From Ancylostoma caninum (Eukaryota; Nematoda; Chromadorea; Rhabditida; Ancylostomatidae), in the NCBI GenBank assembly GCA_037903475.1, contig JBAJFG010000404.1, positions 1 through 64,000 on the forward strand: a DNA stretch of 64,000 nt. The letters are read 5' to 3'. The position numbers and the translations under genes are program-made. This document shows, one piece after another, positions 11,841-24,800 of this stretch. The notes beneath the pieces were generated by a model that was not told the DNA's origin, made no database searches, and saw nothing but the letters and a program-made list of their open reading frames with translations. Within the stretch, counting starts at the first letter, position 1; every line of letters begins with the position of its first letter.

Positions 11841-12251
11841 TGTCGTGTGGTGGTGTCCCCCGACACATCTATTGGCCCTATATGTATACACATCGACGAG
11901 CAGCGATTTTTTGCTGCCATCGCCGCCTGCCAGCTTAGCACTCAGCGATACGTGTGTTTATGTCCCAAAACATCAGCCGTTGGCCGCTACATTTTCGGGC
12001 ATTTTTCCAAGATACCCATTTTTTACCCAACATGATTTGCTGGGTAACTATAGATGCTGTTTTTTCGCGCTCGTACATGGTCGTGTAGAGTGTATTAGTG
12101 CATCGATATGAGGTGAGGCGTTCGGCCAGTGTTAAGTACATCGTCACGCCTTGCACGGATACCTCCGTCCACGCCGGCATCCATGTGCGTACGTTGGGTA
12201 CGCCTGAATGCCCATAAAAAACCGCTGACCTTCGCTCAACACTGGAAATAC

Positions 12252-12312
12252 CTGCAAATTGCGCTCTCAGCGAAGTGCTTACTATAGAAATAGAGCGCTT
12301 TTTTACATCCAT
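12252..12312 (-). CDS. Weak candidate first exon, unknown gene
   Basis: An ATG at 12312 is followed by 20 codons (MDVKKRSISIVSTSLRAQFA) and the donor GCAG|GTATTT. No acceptor or domain supports it, so it is listed as a low-confidence possibility. Confidence 0.15.
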
Positions 12313-12781
12313 CGCCTTTTAAGGAACATTTACGGGAGTTTTTGGAAGATAGTCCCTAGTTTAATTCCTAGTTGTGAAATCTCCAGAAAATTCTCTGGTT
12401 TTTCCTTATTTACCAGTCCATTTGGTGACTTTTGGTAGTCCTTTCTTATAGCACGCCTTAATCTCTAGGACACTCTAGGATGCTCGGATGTCTTCCACAG
12501 TTTCTAATTGTTTTTGTTTTTCTATTTTTTCTTATTTCTATTTCATGTTATGCATCACATATTACTTTCATTTGTATTTATTTTATACTTTATATTACAT
12601 TTCATATTTCCTATTTGCAGATCCTCTGATTTCTTCTGTCACGCTATTCGTCATTTTATTAACCTAGACATTACCCTGCGCTAGTAGCGAGATAACAGTT
12701 CCCATACATCTCATCCAAAAAAAATCCAGGCTAATTGTTTTATCCCAAATTTCTTGTCTTTTGGTCTGCATCAAGAATCCA

Positions 12782-12902
12782 GGGGTCGCATCCACCATCG
12801 AGGTTACCCGGGGTAAACGTGTTAACACCGCGCAAACTTACCCATCGTTAACATGGGCGTCAGGATGTTTACCGTGGGTAATCTCAACGATGCATCTAGG
12901 CT
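12782..12902. repeat. GGTAAACGTG palindromic repeat, copy 2
   Basis: The arms GGTTACCCGGGGTAAACGTG and ATGTTTACCGTGGGTAATCT pair. ATCCACCATCGA and TCAACGATGCATC border them. Non-coding. Confidence 0.65.
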
Positions 12903-15787
12903 CAGAAATCATTTATCGTAATAGTTTTCTCTTCTGCAGAGCTTTGAGGACATTTTCTCGGATTTAGCGGGAGAAATGTTCAGATATTCAAGAAATCCAA
13001 ATTTTTCCAAAAGTATACTTAACCAGTTGATTTAACTTTATTCAAGAGAAAAATATCAACTCATCAAGTAGGAAATGATTCATAAAAGTATGTACTTAAG
13101 TATTTCATGAATTTTATTCACCCACCCATTTTTCAATTGAAATAGGGTTTGAAGAAATTATTGCACGTAGAACTGATTTGCAAATCCAGGAGAATTCAAA
13201 AAAATTCAGGAAGAATCGACGAGATACGTAATAGTTCCCCATGGTCGTTGTTTACACGACGTGAAAGCCGTGGACATTTTTGCCCTGAATGGGCTTATTC
13301 AGCAGGAAAACATCAGAGATCATTTCAAAAAAGTTGCTCTGTAGGCCACTCCTTGAATTCTCGGGAAATTTTAACCTCCACGCAAGTCTAGAATGATCTC
13401 CATTGATTTATATTTAAAATGCCTTGGCATAGGTGTTGCCTTTGGAAGGGAAGTCTCGGGGATAAATCACTAAAAATTAATTTTACAGCTGAATAATTCG
13501 GAATAAACACTCCAAAAGATATTCTTTGAAGTGAGGAAATAAATATACACCAATAAAAAATCCTCCGTATTCTTTGAGACAGTTTTGGAAGTTCAGTCGA
13601 CTATTTCTCAAGGGGAAGGGCTTCAAAAAAAAAACATCTACAGCGTGAAGGCGTAGATTTTTCTCTCAAGAATTGAGAAGTTATCTCCATAGCAATCAGA
13701 AAACTTCTTACTTACAGGGAAAATTTCATAACATAAGCTTCTGCAGAGGATTTCGCAATTCCCAATTTTCTTTTTTACCACTTTGGCGCAGTTTCATTAT
13801 TGGGGCCTGCAATTCCGCGGAGAAATGACGCCATTTGGGCCTATTGGCGTTTTCGAGCAGATTTCTTCTCCAGTCCAAGGAGCGAAGGTTTACTCTTCAT
13901 AGTTTTCCAGTATCCAAGGAAAAAGAAATATAAAAGAGAACATTATCCAAGAAAAAAGAAAAATAAAAGTGAAACGTCAGTAATTGAGGTGAAAATTTAT
14001 GGAGAAACGCCTTAAATAGAAAATTCGCCTAATAAATGAAGGAAAATTAGCTTTTGCCTCCCCAGAATGCCGTCTTTTCCGGATAAATTTCATGGATGCG
14101 GAAATAAATTATCCATTTAAGTTTTCCGAGGCATCCAGCAGCGTTTCACTGGAGAAAAAAATCCGGAAAATTTCTGCTTTGCTGCTTCATTATCTCTTCA
14201 AGTAAAGTCTACGCCCTTTTCATCAAATTTCGGCTATTCTTGACATTGAAAGCGATTGGGAGAAAGGAAACGATTCATTGACTTTCTCCAGGAAATTTCT
14301 TGAACTGGTTTGGTAAAGGGTTTTTTCAGCGAGAATTCGACGAAATACATGGCTCTCTACATTCGAGGTATGCTAAAAAAGACGCTTTGATGGACTGGAC
14401 TGATTCATCAAGTGCGGGAGTCTCGACAGCGCAATCCAGAAGTTTCAGGAGGAAATTCTGAGGCCTAGATATGTCTATAATGGCCAAATTTTGGCTGCTG
14501 GAATCTATTCCGAAGGAATGTTTCGCGTAAAGGTCTTTTCCCATATTTGTTCACTTGTTTATTTATTCAACACCTCGGAAATGGTGCACCATAAAATTAA
14601 TACTATAATCACCTGAATTATAGGAATTTTATACATGAGCAAAGATCTGCTAGGTAGGTAAACACTAAAACCGTTAAACTTTACCCCTCCATATGACACT
14701 AACCAATTAGCGGCAAGAATAATAGAGGAAAAAGTGTTGCAACTCACATGTATATTGAAATTATCTGGAAATCCGGATGAGTTTTGAAGGTTTTAGTATA
14801 GTATACTTTGGTAATTGTTTCAAGTCATTTTAAGTGGATTTCTTACAGTAAAGTAGATTTTTTTGGGTTCTGAAGGCGTGAAATCTAGTGCCTGCTCAAT
14901 ATCTTTTCTTTCAAACGTCTTTTTTCTTGGAATCCAGGAAAATTAGCCAACTCCATGAAAGTTCTTAGAATAGCCCATTAGAGGAATTTCTCTCTTTTCG
15001 TCTGCTTCCTGAAACTTGTCCACACTCTCAGGAAAACCTCATCGAAAACTCGTTATTCAAGTGGTTTTCCGAGCTTTTTGTGCACTCGAGCGGCTCGTCG
15101 CATTTCCATATTCCACGCTATGTCCTTGATGAGTCAGTGATGTCGCGAGTACCGTGGCACCGCCACCACCACCTCCATCACCCTCTCGACCTCCTCACAA
15201 AAATCACCTTCCTCCTAGGGTGGAGGTGGTGGATTGAGCAGCGATTTTTTCGGAGTATTTTTTCCCGTCGTCCGGCTTCACTGTGCCATAGTGTCCGGCA
15301 GGCTGGTTGCTGCGGCACCCGGCCGTTTTTTCCACACTTTGGCGCGTTTTACAGCGTTTTCGGACCGATGTCAGTCCATCATCGTGAGTGTGTGTGCGTG
15401 GAGTTACTACGAGTGTGGTGTTCCGTCGTACTGAACAATTTTTCTGTGAAAACTCGTCCTAAAACATAGCTGCTCCAGCTGTCCACATGCCCTGATTCTC
15501 CAGGACATCTGCTCCAAATAATCGGCGCAGTGGTGTAGGAAGCCGAGATGCCAGCGTTGTTTTGCTGCCAGGTGGTGTGATGAAGATTTCTCTTGGACGA
15601 GTTGTCCTTGAAGTTTCCGAGCCTTGCTCAGCCTAATCACTTCCGACTATGACTCAGTTTTGTAGTGATAATTTGTATCCTGATAACAGTTGCTTTTCCG
15701 CCGTAGTATTCCGCCTTTTGCCGGACGTGTGGTCTCATTTTTACCCCGGCTTCTTTAGCATTGTCCTCTAAGATGAATTATTCCCAG
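12903..15787. other. 5' flank of the metalloproteinase gene
   Basis: AT-rich sequence without convincing exons until about 15080. There GC content rises and a CACCACCACCTCC / GGAGGTGGTGG inverted pair occurs near 15165-15235. The GC-rich 15080-15800 interval is the best candidate for promoter and 5' UTR of the downstream gene. No TATA element is clear. Confidence 0.4.
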
Positions 15788-15824
15788 TTGTAGGCCTGGC
15801 TACGGAACAGCTGGATCGCTCGAG
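15781..15824 (+). promoter_or_regulatory. Possible trans-splice acceptor and 5' UTR
   Basis: TTATTCCCAG at 15778-15787 lies 37 bases upstream of the metalloproteinase ATG, with no other acceptor between. It could receive a spliced leader. A 6-codon upstream ORF (ATG at about 15772, stop TAG at about 15791) straddles this site and would be removed by trans-splicing. Confidence 0.35.
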
Positions 15825-15890
15825 ATGGCCACAGCGTTGCTAGCATCGGCGTTTTTGTTGCTCACAGGCCTGTGCTGGGCACTGGATGAG
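15825..15890 (+). CDS. MMP exon 1: signal peptide
   Basis: 22 codons beginning ATG at 15825: MATALLASAFLLLTGLCWAL then Asp-Glu, ending GAG|GTGGGC in phase 0. The hydrophobic core and small residues fit a cleavable signal peptide. The next exon (phase 0, VEYLRQFGYL) gives the usual start of an MMP prodomain right after the signal, so no exon seems to be missing. Confidence 0.85.
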
Positions 15891-18800
15891 GTGGGCCTAA
15901 TTGTTTTTTTTTCTGGGATGTTTGCCGTAATTAGCATTGTTGTGTGATTGCGGATTTTTCAAGAGGTTTATCGTTTCTGTTCCTTTTTTTTCTGGATCCT
16001 CTCCGTGAAGGTTATCTTGCTTTAAATTCTGAGTTTTTCAATCCTCTCTATGTTCGCCTCTTTATCATTTCTTCGATTCATCATCATCATTTTCCATTTT
16101 TTCACTCTCACCACTTTTTTTCATGGTAAAAATATTCATTTGAACCGTTCCCAACCCTTTTTTTCCAGGTTTTTTTTTCGTAAAAAGATTAAGATCACTC
16201 CACTTAGAGTCGAAATTCCACTGCAATCACAATTCTTTTCTTGTATATGTTTTTCTTTGATTCCACCTCTCCAAATTATTAAAAAAAACTCTAGCTTGAT
16301 AGATCTTAAATCACGGATTTCCCTCTTAGCCTTGAGCTGAGGTGACACAGAAAGAAAAGGGTAATCAAAAAAAAACCATTGATCATTTTTTCAGTTGTCT
16401 CTATTTTCTGCTACTTTATTTTGCATATTATTTTTTTGATTCTACTATATTTGATCACGGTACAAAGTGATATACATTTTTGTAATTTAGTTTAGAAAGA
16501 ATATTTATTTTTGGTGTGAAAGGGTTTTTACACAATAAGTTTTAGATGGATAAAATTTCTTTAGTCTAATTTAAAAATATAACTCTGAGGAAGTTAAGAT
16601 AATTGGAAAATAAAATTTCAACTGTGTAATTGCTAAGGCTTCAGTTCATTTGTATTTATTTATTATTTATTTATTTGTTTATGTAAACTACGATGACGTG
16701 CCAACATTAGTGAAAACAAAACGAAAATAATTTTCTAAATGAGCAAAAAAAAAGAAGGAAAGAAAGAAACAGAGGAAAGGAAAAAAAGGACTGGATCCAG
16801 AAGTTTACTAGAGGGGGAGAAAACTCTAAAATAAAGAATGAATAATTCGACTTTTCAGACGCTTAAAATAACATAATCGTTTCGGTGTAGGTGCAGAACA
16901 AGTGCTTTTTCGACACGTGGTCGTATTTCGTTGGACACGAGCCAAACCTACAGTAACCTAGTTGTACTTGCCCCTTCTACTTTCAAATTTGAACCCCTTT
17001 CGATTGATAGGTAATATTTTTGGAAACAACAGTACTCGCTTAGACTTCCCCACGGATTGGTGATTTTTGAGAGCTCCAGTCTTGCTCCTCTTGAATATGT
17101 TAGGAGTTGTTTTTTATTTCTAGTTTCCAGCATTTTCGAGAACACTGTCAGAAAATCTATTAGAAACTAATAAATTAATGACTACTTTTACTACAAGTAG
17201 AAACTTTTTTGATTGGATGGATTTTTTTAGGAATTCTAAAAGTTTCGAGAGTTTCTAAAACTACAGTTAACAATACCTCCATTAAGTTGCAATCTTACTT
17301 GATCCTAAAGAATTTGAGCGAAACCTTAAAATGACTACCGAATTTTCTTTTCGGCTTGTCCCCTGAGATATTTTCTTCGCAAAAAAGTGATATGTTTTCT
17401 TCTAGAGATTTGAGAAAAATTAGTAAACACAATTAATGGGAAATCGCAAAAACCTTGCAATCTTCCCCGCTAGACTCGCTCATTCGGGCAAAAGAAGATG
17501 CTCACAAGCAACTCGAAATCCTGCCAATTTCCCAAGAATGCGAATGAGTAGTCGCCACGCCCATTAGTGATATTTTTCGTTCACACTCAATTAAAAAAAA
17601 TTAGGAGGTGAACAATTTTACGTTCTGTCTGCTCATGAAATGATTTCTTTGAAATTCTTTTTTTTTTGCAATTAATTAAGTTAGAATTTCCTGTTTCACA
17701 GTTGCTATTCAATGATTCTTGAGACGCTTGCCACGCTGATTCCAACAGTGTGCAGCGGGAGTCACAGAAGACGCGTGAATCCATTTTCAGTACAGGCGAA
17801 GTACCCGCTTTCTGGAGCAGGGAGGCGGATCGCTCCACTGTGCTGGCTGTCGGCCACAGCAGCAGCGTAGGGTGAACAGTGTTGGCCTGTTCGATCGATA
17901 AGATCAATGGTGGTACAGGTCTTTGCTGCTAGATTTGCTACAGCAAATTGGTAAGGCCCCGTCCCGAGAAACGGGTGTACAGGCCATTTTGGGCCTCTGC
18001 CTTTGACAGACTCCGTTCTTAGTGTGTTCTTGATATGCTTGGTAAAGCTCTGTTCATAGTCCATCGCGAGGCGGTAGCGACAACTTGTGCGAAGCGACAA
18101 GTAACTGACAATAGATAATATTAGTTACGATGCAAACTGAAACGGCAGGAGAAAAGAAGCAACAAGAGCAAATTCTCGCCCACAACAGCAGCGAAATCGC
18201 TGTATCGCAACGGCTTCAGATGCGAAGAAAGTATAAACAGTACGTGGTACGACCATGCTTCCATATGAGACTGGCCGTTTTCGTACAGTTAGCATGAGCG
18301 CAGCGGTCGCGCGGCGATGAGGTATAAACACAGCCTATGTGATGAATAATTTATCAAAGAAGGGATTTGGACAAGCTCAAATAAATTTAAAAATTAAAGT
18401 GGTCGAGAGAGAGAGAGAACTACAACACTGCAGGAAATAAGAGAATATATGTAGTCCTCTTTTTCTCGATTGCTCGAGTTTTCGAATTTTATTCGAAATC
18501 GAATATTTTTAGAAGTACCGCTCGAGGCCATTATTTAGTGCCAATCATAGTTCTTGGAATACTGCTCCATATTATGAAAATTTTCTCCCTATTATCAGAA
18601 TATCCGAGGATGGAAACCTTTTTTGTTTTTGGAGAGCAGTAAAAATGTTGAAACTTACGCTTTTCAAATGGAAGCAGTCATCTTCGTGGTTTTCTGGATT
18701 ATCATCCCCGAGGTTCTCCAGAACTCTGTACTGAGAAAAATTAATTTTCCTTAATTTTTTCATTTGCTTTTCGCAACCACATCTATATTGAGGATATTTT

Positions 18801-21800
18801 TGCTAGCATTTTGTGGGAAAAAGTTGAAAAAGGTATTGTTTCATGTGTAGATATCTCTTTTTAGGCAAAAGGTTCAGTATTATTGTTTTATCAAATCTCA
18901 TTTCATCTCATTTTCATTTTGTTCTTGAAATTTTCCTTTAAAAAAAACGACAGCTGACTGGCAGAACGTTTCTTTCTATCTCTAGTATTTTCTTTTCTTC
19001 GTACTTATTTTTTCCCATGGATAAACCAACATCCTGTAGACACACGACACTCACTGCCGAAAGCAAAACTCCAGTTTACAAACGCATTTTCTGCAGACCA
19101 CGTGTTCTGCAGCGTACGTTTCTTCACTTGCAGGTGTGCACGGATTGTAATAGTGCACGTACACTGATTTTTTCGTGATTATTGTAATAGATTGAACTTT
19201 TGAAAGGATTCTCTATGGATATTCTGTGCTGATAGTGGGTTTGAAGGGAAATTGAGAGGTTTTCTCCATGAAATCTGTTAAAAGTGCGCTCATTATCCAC
19301 CTTGGCTAATGTTTTTGGGGCTTCATCTAGATTCATGTCCAAGATCCAATGGTTCTTGAAAATTGCATGGATTTTTCGAAGTACTAATTCAAACAAACGA
19401 ACAAAGAACAGACAAAGGCCAAACAAAGGGTAATAGAACACGAGTGTCTCACTGTGATGAGGCACGGGTGTCTCACTGTGATGGGGCAAGGGTGTCTCAC
19501 TATTCTCATTTCCAGTTTTCAAGCTTTTGAATTAAGCAATCCATCTATACGGAGGTCCAAACTGTCATAGTTTTGCCTATCGACTCGTTCTATATTGTAG
19601 TGTTACTCGCTTGCCCACCATTATTGTTATCAAGAGATCGACGCTTGAAAGAACTCTGTAAGCAAAGATCCGTAAAAATAAGCGTGGCTTCAGAACAGCG
19701 GCAGCACAACAAGCGAAAATACATACATATAACCGGCAAAACTCTGTAACGCTTCTGCAAGTTTTACCGTCGCTCAAGGAGGTAACTCTTTTTTTTTTGC
19801 AGACTTACTGGAAATCTCTGCTTGTATCTGGAACTTTGTCTTATAAATTTTTTTTTCGAAAATCTTCCAGAATATATCCATAACACTGGATCATTTTCGC
19901 TTGATATCCATCTCGAGTGAAAATTTCCACAGATGTTGTCTTATCTCAAATCGCAACCACTTTTTGCCCGGGCCCCATCTGCAGTAGCCATATGCCCGTC
20001 ATTTTTGTTGCCTCATCCGTATATCATGGCCACGATAAAAATGAGTAAAATGAAGTGAAAGGAAAATAACTGGGTTCATGACCGCATCTCCAAATCCTTG
20101 ATATATCCCCAGAAATTTAAAATCTCGCGCCATTTCTAGGTATTTCTGGCTCTTGGAAGCTGGAATCCTGAGATTTTCCCGGATCTAACAATTATTACAC
20201 TTCTATCATCATGTATAAATCCAGAAATGATTTTTTATGCCATGCCAACACTTCTGTACACATTGACCTGACACCGCATGCATCATTGGGGTTACCCATG
20301 GTAAATGTGTCGACGCTTGTATCAACGGCGGGTGAATTTGACTATCACGTTTACCCTGGGTAATCTCAGTGATGCGTGCGGTCCCTGCATGTACATACCA
20401 TCGAAAGGACGGGTAATCTCATACCCATGGGTATGTTAACGATATTATTGGGTAGCAGATGGGTATAGACAACGTTTTGAAAGGGTAAACATGTCCATGG
20501 GTGTCAGGTAAGGGGGAATTCGTGCACGTAACACATTTACCATGAGTGATAATCTCAATGATCCAACTGGGAGCCGCATGCATCGTTCACATTACCCAGG
20601 GTAAAGGAGTTATAACACACACATGTCAACATAGCTAACGCGCCCGTCAAAACGTTTACTCTGGGTAATCTCAAAGGCGCATCCAGCCCCTTGGTATTCG
20701 GCTAATTCAGTTACCGGTGGGAATGCACCCGCTTATTCTTGCATTGTTCTCTGTTGTATTCAATCGATTATTGATTTTTTAAGCACAATAATTTGCTGCA
20801 TGCTATGCTGCTGGTTCTGGCCAAGAACTCCTTCTGTCACTGACCTCTTCTAGCTCTTCATGTCGTTCTATCAATTTTATATGACTATCCCGTCAGTGTT
20901 TCTCAGTCTTCTTACATCCAGGATGATGGAGACAGAACTTCCTGGGCCCGTAGTAAAGTACCCCATGACGTGACGTTGAGATGCCGTCATGTAGGCAGGT
21001 GCTCCCGGCATGTTGGCATCTTTGCTCCCAACATGTCGGCATCTACGGCGGCATCTAATTCATTCTCATTCATCAGTGTGTAAGATGCTGGTTGGATTCA
21101 TTCCACGGCTACAAGCTTCGGAGAAGGTTGCTGCACCGCTGTACTTAGTAATCCTGCCCAAACCAAATCTTGGCGACCTGCGGTAAGGGTTGATATTAAG
21201 CATACTCTTTAGTGTATAGGAGAGAACATTAGATGAAAAAACGAGTAGTGCAGTCCTTGTCGAATAGAGAGACTGGTCCCATAACTGCAGAATCGCGATG
21301 GAACCTGAACGACGTATGTGGAGAAAGCATGCCTCAGGTGAGAGAGTCGAGTAGGCCCCGTCGCGATTCTGCGGCCGCGAGGCTTTGAAACCGCGCGCAC
21401 AATCCGTCTATATTTTCGACGGGTAGTGTACATGATGCATCAGTTCGAATTCTGCACAAGTGCTTTTACCTCATTATTTATTCCGAAGAGGGTATTTTCT
21501 AACATCTCTATTTGCAACCTTAATATCGTATCTACAGTCATCGCCAGAGCCACTAGCAGCAACTTCAATTCTTGTCTAGATCTAGAACTCAGGAGAGAGA
21601 CAGATTCAAACGAGTAAGCAGTCATTACCTTAGAAGCACATAATTCCTCTATATAAAGTGCTAGAAAATGAAGACTCATTTTTAGACATGCTCATGCTCT
21701 TTCCGAGCCCAAGAAGGCGTTCTGATAACATAAGCTATCGCCGTCTTAATCCAGTTAGATTATTCGAGTCAAATCAAAAGATACTTCAACAAAAGTATAG

Positions 21801-24800
21801 AATGAACGAAGAGCAACTACGAACAGCGCAGGGTTTGCAGGTAGTGGAGAAGCGGTCCAGAATGAACCATCAGCATGATGTGTGGTTATTCGAGTGGATA
21901 TTTCAAGTTAGGATTGTAAATGTCACTAATGTCACTCTCAGTTCCTATCTCCAAGAAAAGAACCCTCATTAGACACTTTTTGTTACAGATATGGGCAGGA
22001 TGATGTCCAGTTCCCGTCGTGAACAGAGTAAATCAGTGTAAGAGAAGGCTAAGAGAGATGCCGACATCCGTCGTGCTCCCGACCATGACCGAGCTTCTGC
22101 GTCGGCACTCTCTTGCCTCTACACGCTCTCTCTTCATTTTCTGACTTGCCGCCGTGGGCTCAGGTCGTGTTGGGAGCTATTGAGCTGCCGGCTGCCCTGA
22201 GGTCATTGCTGCCAACAAACTGGCGTCCGACGTGAGGGCACATGCTTAAGAATAGAAAGGTGCTGACATCCTTCTGCAAATATGTCGGCAGCGACTTCAC
22301 GTCACGGCAGCAGCAGATGGCTGCCAACAATTAGGACTTTACTACCGGCCCTGGGGCTAGCAACCTCTCAATGGAACATTTCCTCTGGACAAGTGCACGT
22401 TTTTTTCCTCGTTCGAGAGAAGAGAAACAATTAACCGACTGACAAGGCCATAACGGATTGGATTGAGTGCTCGTCCGTCTGCGTTACACTACGTTGTTGC
22501 AAATCCAGAATTTTTTTCTGGAGAGATCCTGCTAGTGGAGGATTTTTTACGTGGTTCCAGTGCAACGCAACAAGGTCATTTGTAAAATTCGAGCCTAGGA
22601 AGAGATTATAAATCATTATCAGAAAGAAGGAAGTTCTGCTATGTTTTTTTTTCGTTCAAGCTGGAATGCAGGCAGGATTTTTTTATTCCTTCCTCATTCA
22701 TTTTTTCATTTGTTCAGTCTTTTTTTCCTGAATCACACGAGCTTAGGTAGTAGAATTAAATTAATTCTGACACAAAATTATTAGGGTTAATATACTATTT
22801 ATGTGAAAAAGGCTCTTTTTTCTTGGCGTTTTTGGACCGATTAGACCTCGATGGTGCTTTGAGTTGTCGGAAATTCTACAAATTCGATATTTGAAATATT
22901 CGAAGCTCGACATGATCCTGACTGGAGTGCTATGGGTACCTCAATAAGTTAGGAGAGCTTAGAAAAAAGATAGAAATCGAGGCAAAATTTAGTAAGATTT
23001 TTCCCTACAGAAGACTTCAATTTGGGTGGATTTTCATTGTATTCCAGCCACAAGTGGGTGGCGGTCAAGACGTACGCCGCGACCCGACCGCACCGCACGC
23101 ATACGCTTTTCAAGTTCAGGTTGTTTCTTCAAATTCGACGCTCTAAATGACATTGCTGGCCACCTTCTCACAGTTTGAGGTTCCCGAAAACACTCTTCTG
23201 TCCCACTCAAGCTTAGGAAAGTTGTTCATATCCATGCAGAACTGCTCGTACACTAGAAGGCTGCAGCCGCGACGCGCACATAAATCGACCAATCACAGAC
23301 CAGCAGCGTACCTCTTGTCACGCAGCCGCCGTAAGTGCCTGGAAGAATAATGACATGTGCTCTTAGGAGTACTGCTCCTCTTCACAGCACTTCTCGACCA
23401 CCAAGCAGAAAGATTAGTCCTTTTTTCGACGATCGATAACACTTGAGACAGAGCAGTTTAAACATTTTTTTTTTGCAAAAATTATGGAGAATTTTAGTGC
23501 CCCATGAATTAGAAGAAAAAAAAGATCGCAGGTCTTTGATGTCTCTGAGAATAACTCAAAGGGTTTAATGTGTACGTATTTGCGGGGAGGAAATGGGCAA
23601 AGAACCATTAGAAGGAACGGCAGAGTGTCTGAATTTTCCGACGTGAGGGAATTCCATGCAGGATCTTTCTGCCTCTTGTCGTTGTTTTCTCTTCATGGCC
23701 TTTTCATCTCTCATGATATGACTTCTTTTGTACTGGATTTCCTCTCTAATAGGTGGACCGGGTAAATGAACCAAAATGAAGCATAGATACGATAAATGCT
23801 ACAATCGAGTGGGATGAAAAAGTTGGAAGCCTTTCCTTATGATATTCTGGCAAACAAACCTTCACTTGTCAGGAGGTGGGTTTGTGACCAGAAAGGCCAG
23901 AAATATTGGAGAAACTCATACTAGTCTTTGGATGAAAAATTGTAAAAAAAATTCATGTGGAAAAATTTCTTGTTAATTTGTAACATTATGTGTCGCGTAG
24001 CGCCGGCAACCGGCTGGCCCCCAGAGCTGCTTATATGGGTTAAAAATATTCAAAAAATCAAAATCCCTCCTCCTGCGCAACCCCTGCGTCCGCCACTGCT
24101 TTATCCAAGTATGAGATCTACATCCGCAACTGGCCCTTCGACAGGAACTGGCAACGGGGTTTTGACTTTCTGGATTGGAAGTATCGCCGTAAAGGATAAA
24201 AGAGCTCTTTTTCACATTGTCACTCATGAATCTTCTGTATTTTTCTGCAAGCTTCTTTGTAAGCCTACATTTACTGGAAATTACAAAATTTGGAAAAAAA
24301 AAACAAAAAAGGTGCAGTTGTGTAGCCGGTCTACTGCTTTCACTCCGAGACTCTTTAGGTGGAATATCTCCGCCAGTTTGGCTACCTGCCAAGCGGAGGA
24401 GCCGAATCGCAGCTGACCAGTGACGCCGTTGCCAGCGCTCTGAAACGATTCCAACGAATGTTTGGCCTGCCTCAAACGGGCAAATTGGACGACGCCACGA
24501 CTAAACTGATGTCCAAACCACGCTGTGGTGTGAAGGATATACAGCAACCGTGAGGAAAAGCTATATCGATTTGAGTTACGGTGGCCTCTGACAGGTTGTT
24601 TTCAGACCACGGCTGAAGCGGTCATTGCCTCATCCTCGATGGAAATCCAACAAATTCACGTTTTTGTGAGTTTTCTAGAAGATTTAGAGTATTTCAGTGA
24701 AGTTGTGGTTCGAAGAACTTATCCTCGGCCACGGTATCAAATACTAACTGCGAATTGTGGGGTAAATAAAGGCTTCTTACCGTACTCTGTCGCACGCTTC

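Noticed and set aside
24281..24547. Minus-strand ORF over MMP exon 2
   Set aside because: Shadow of the prodomain exon; no domain of its own.
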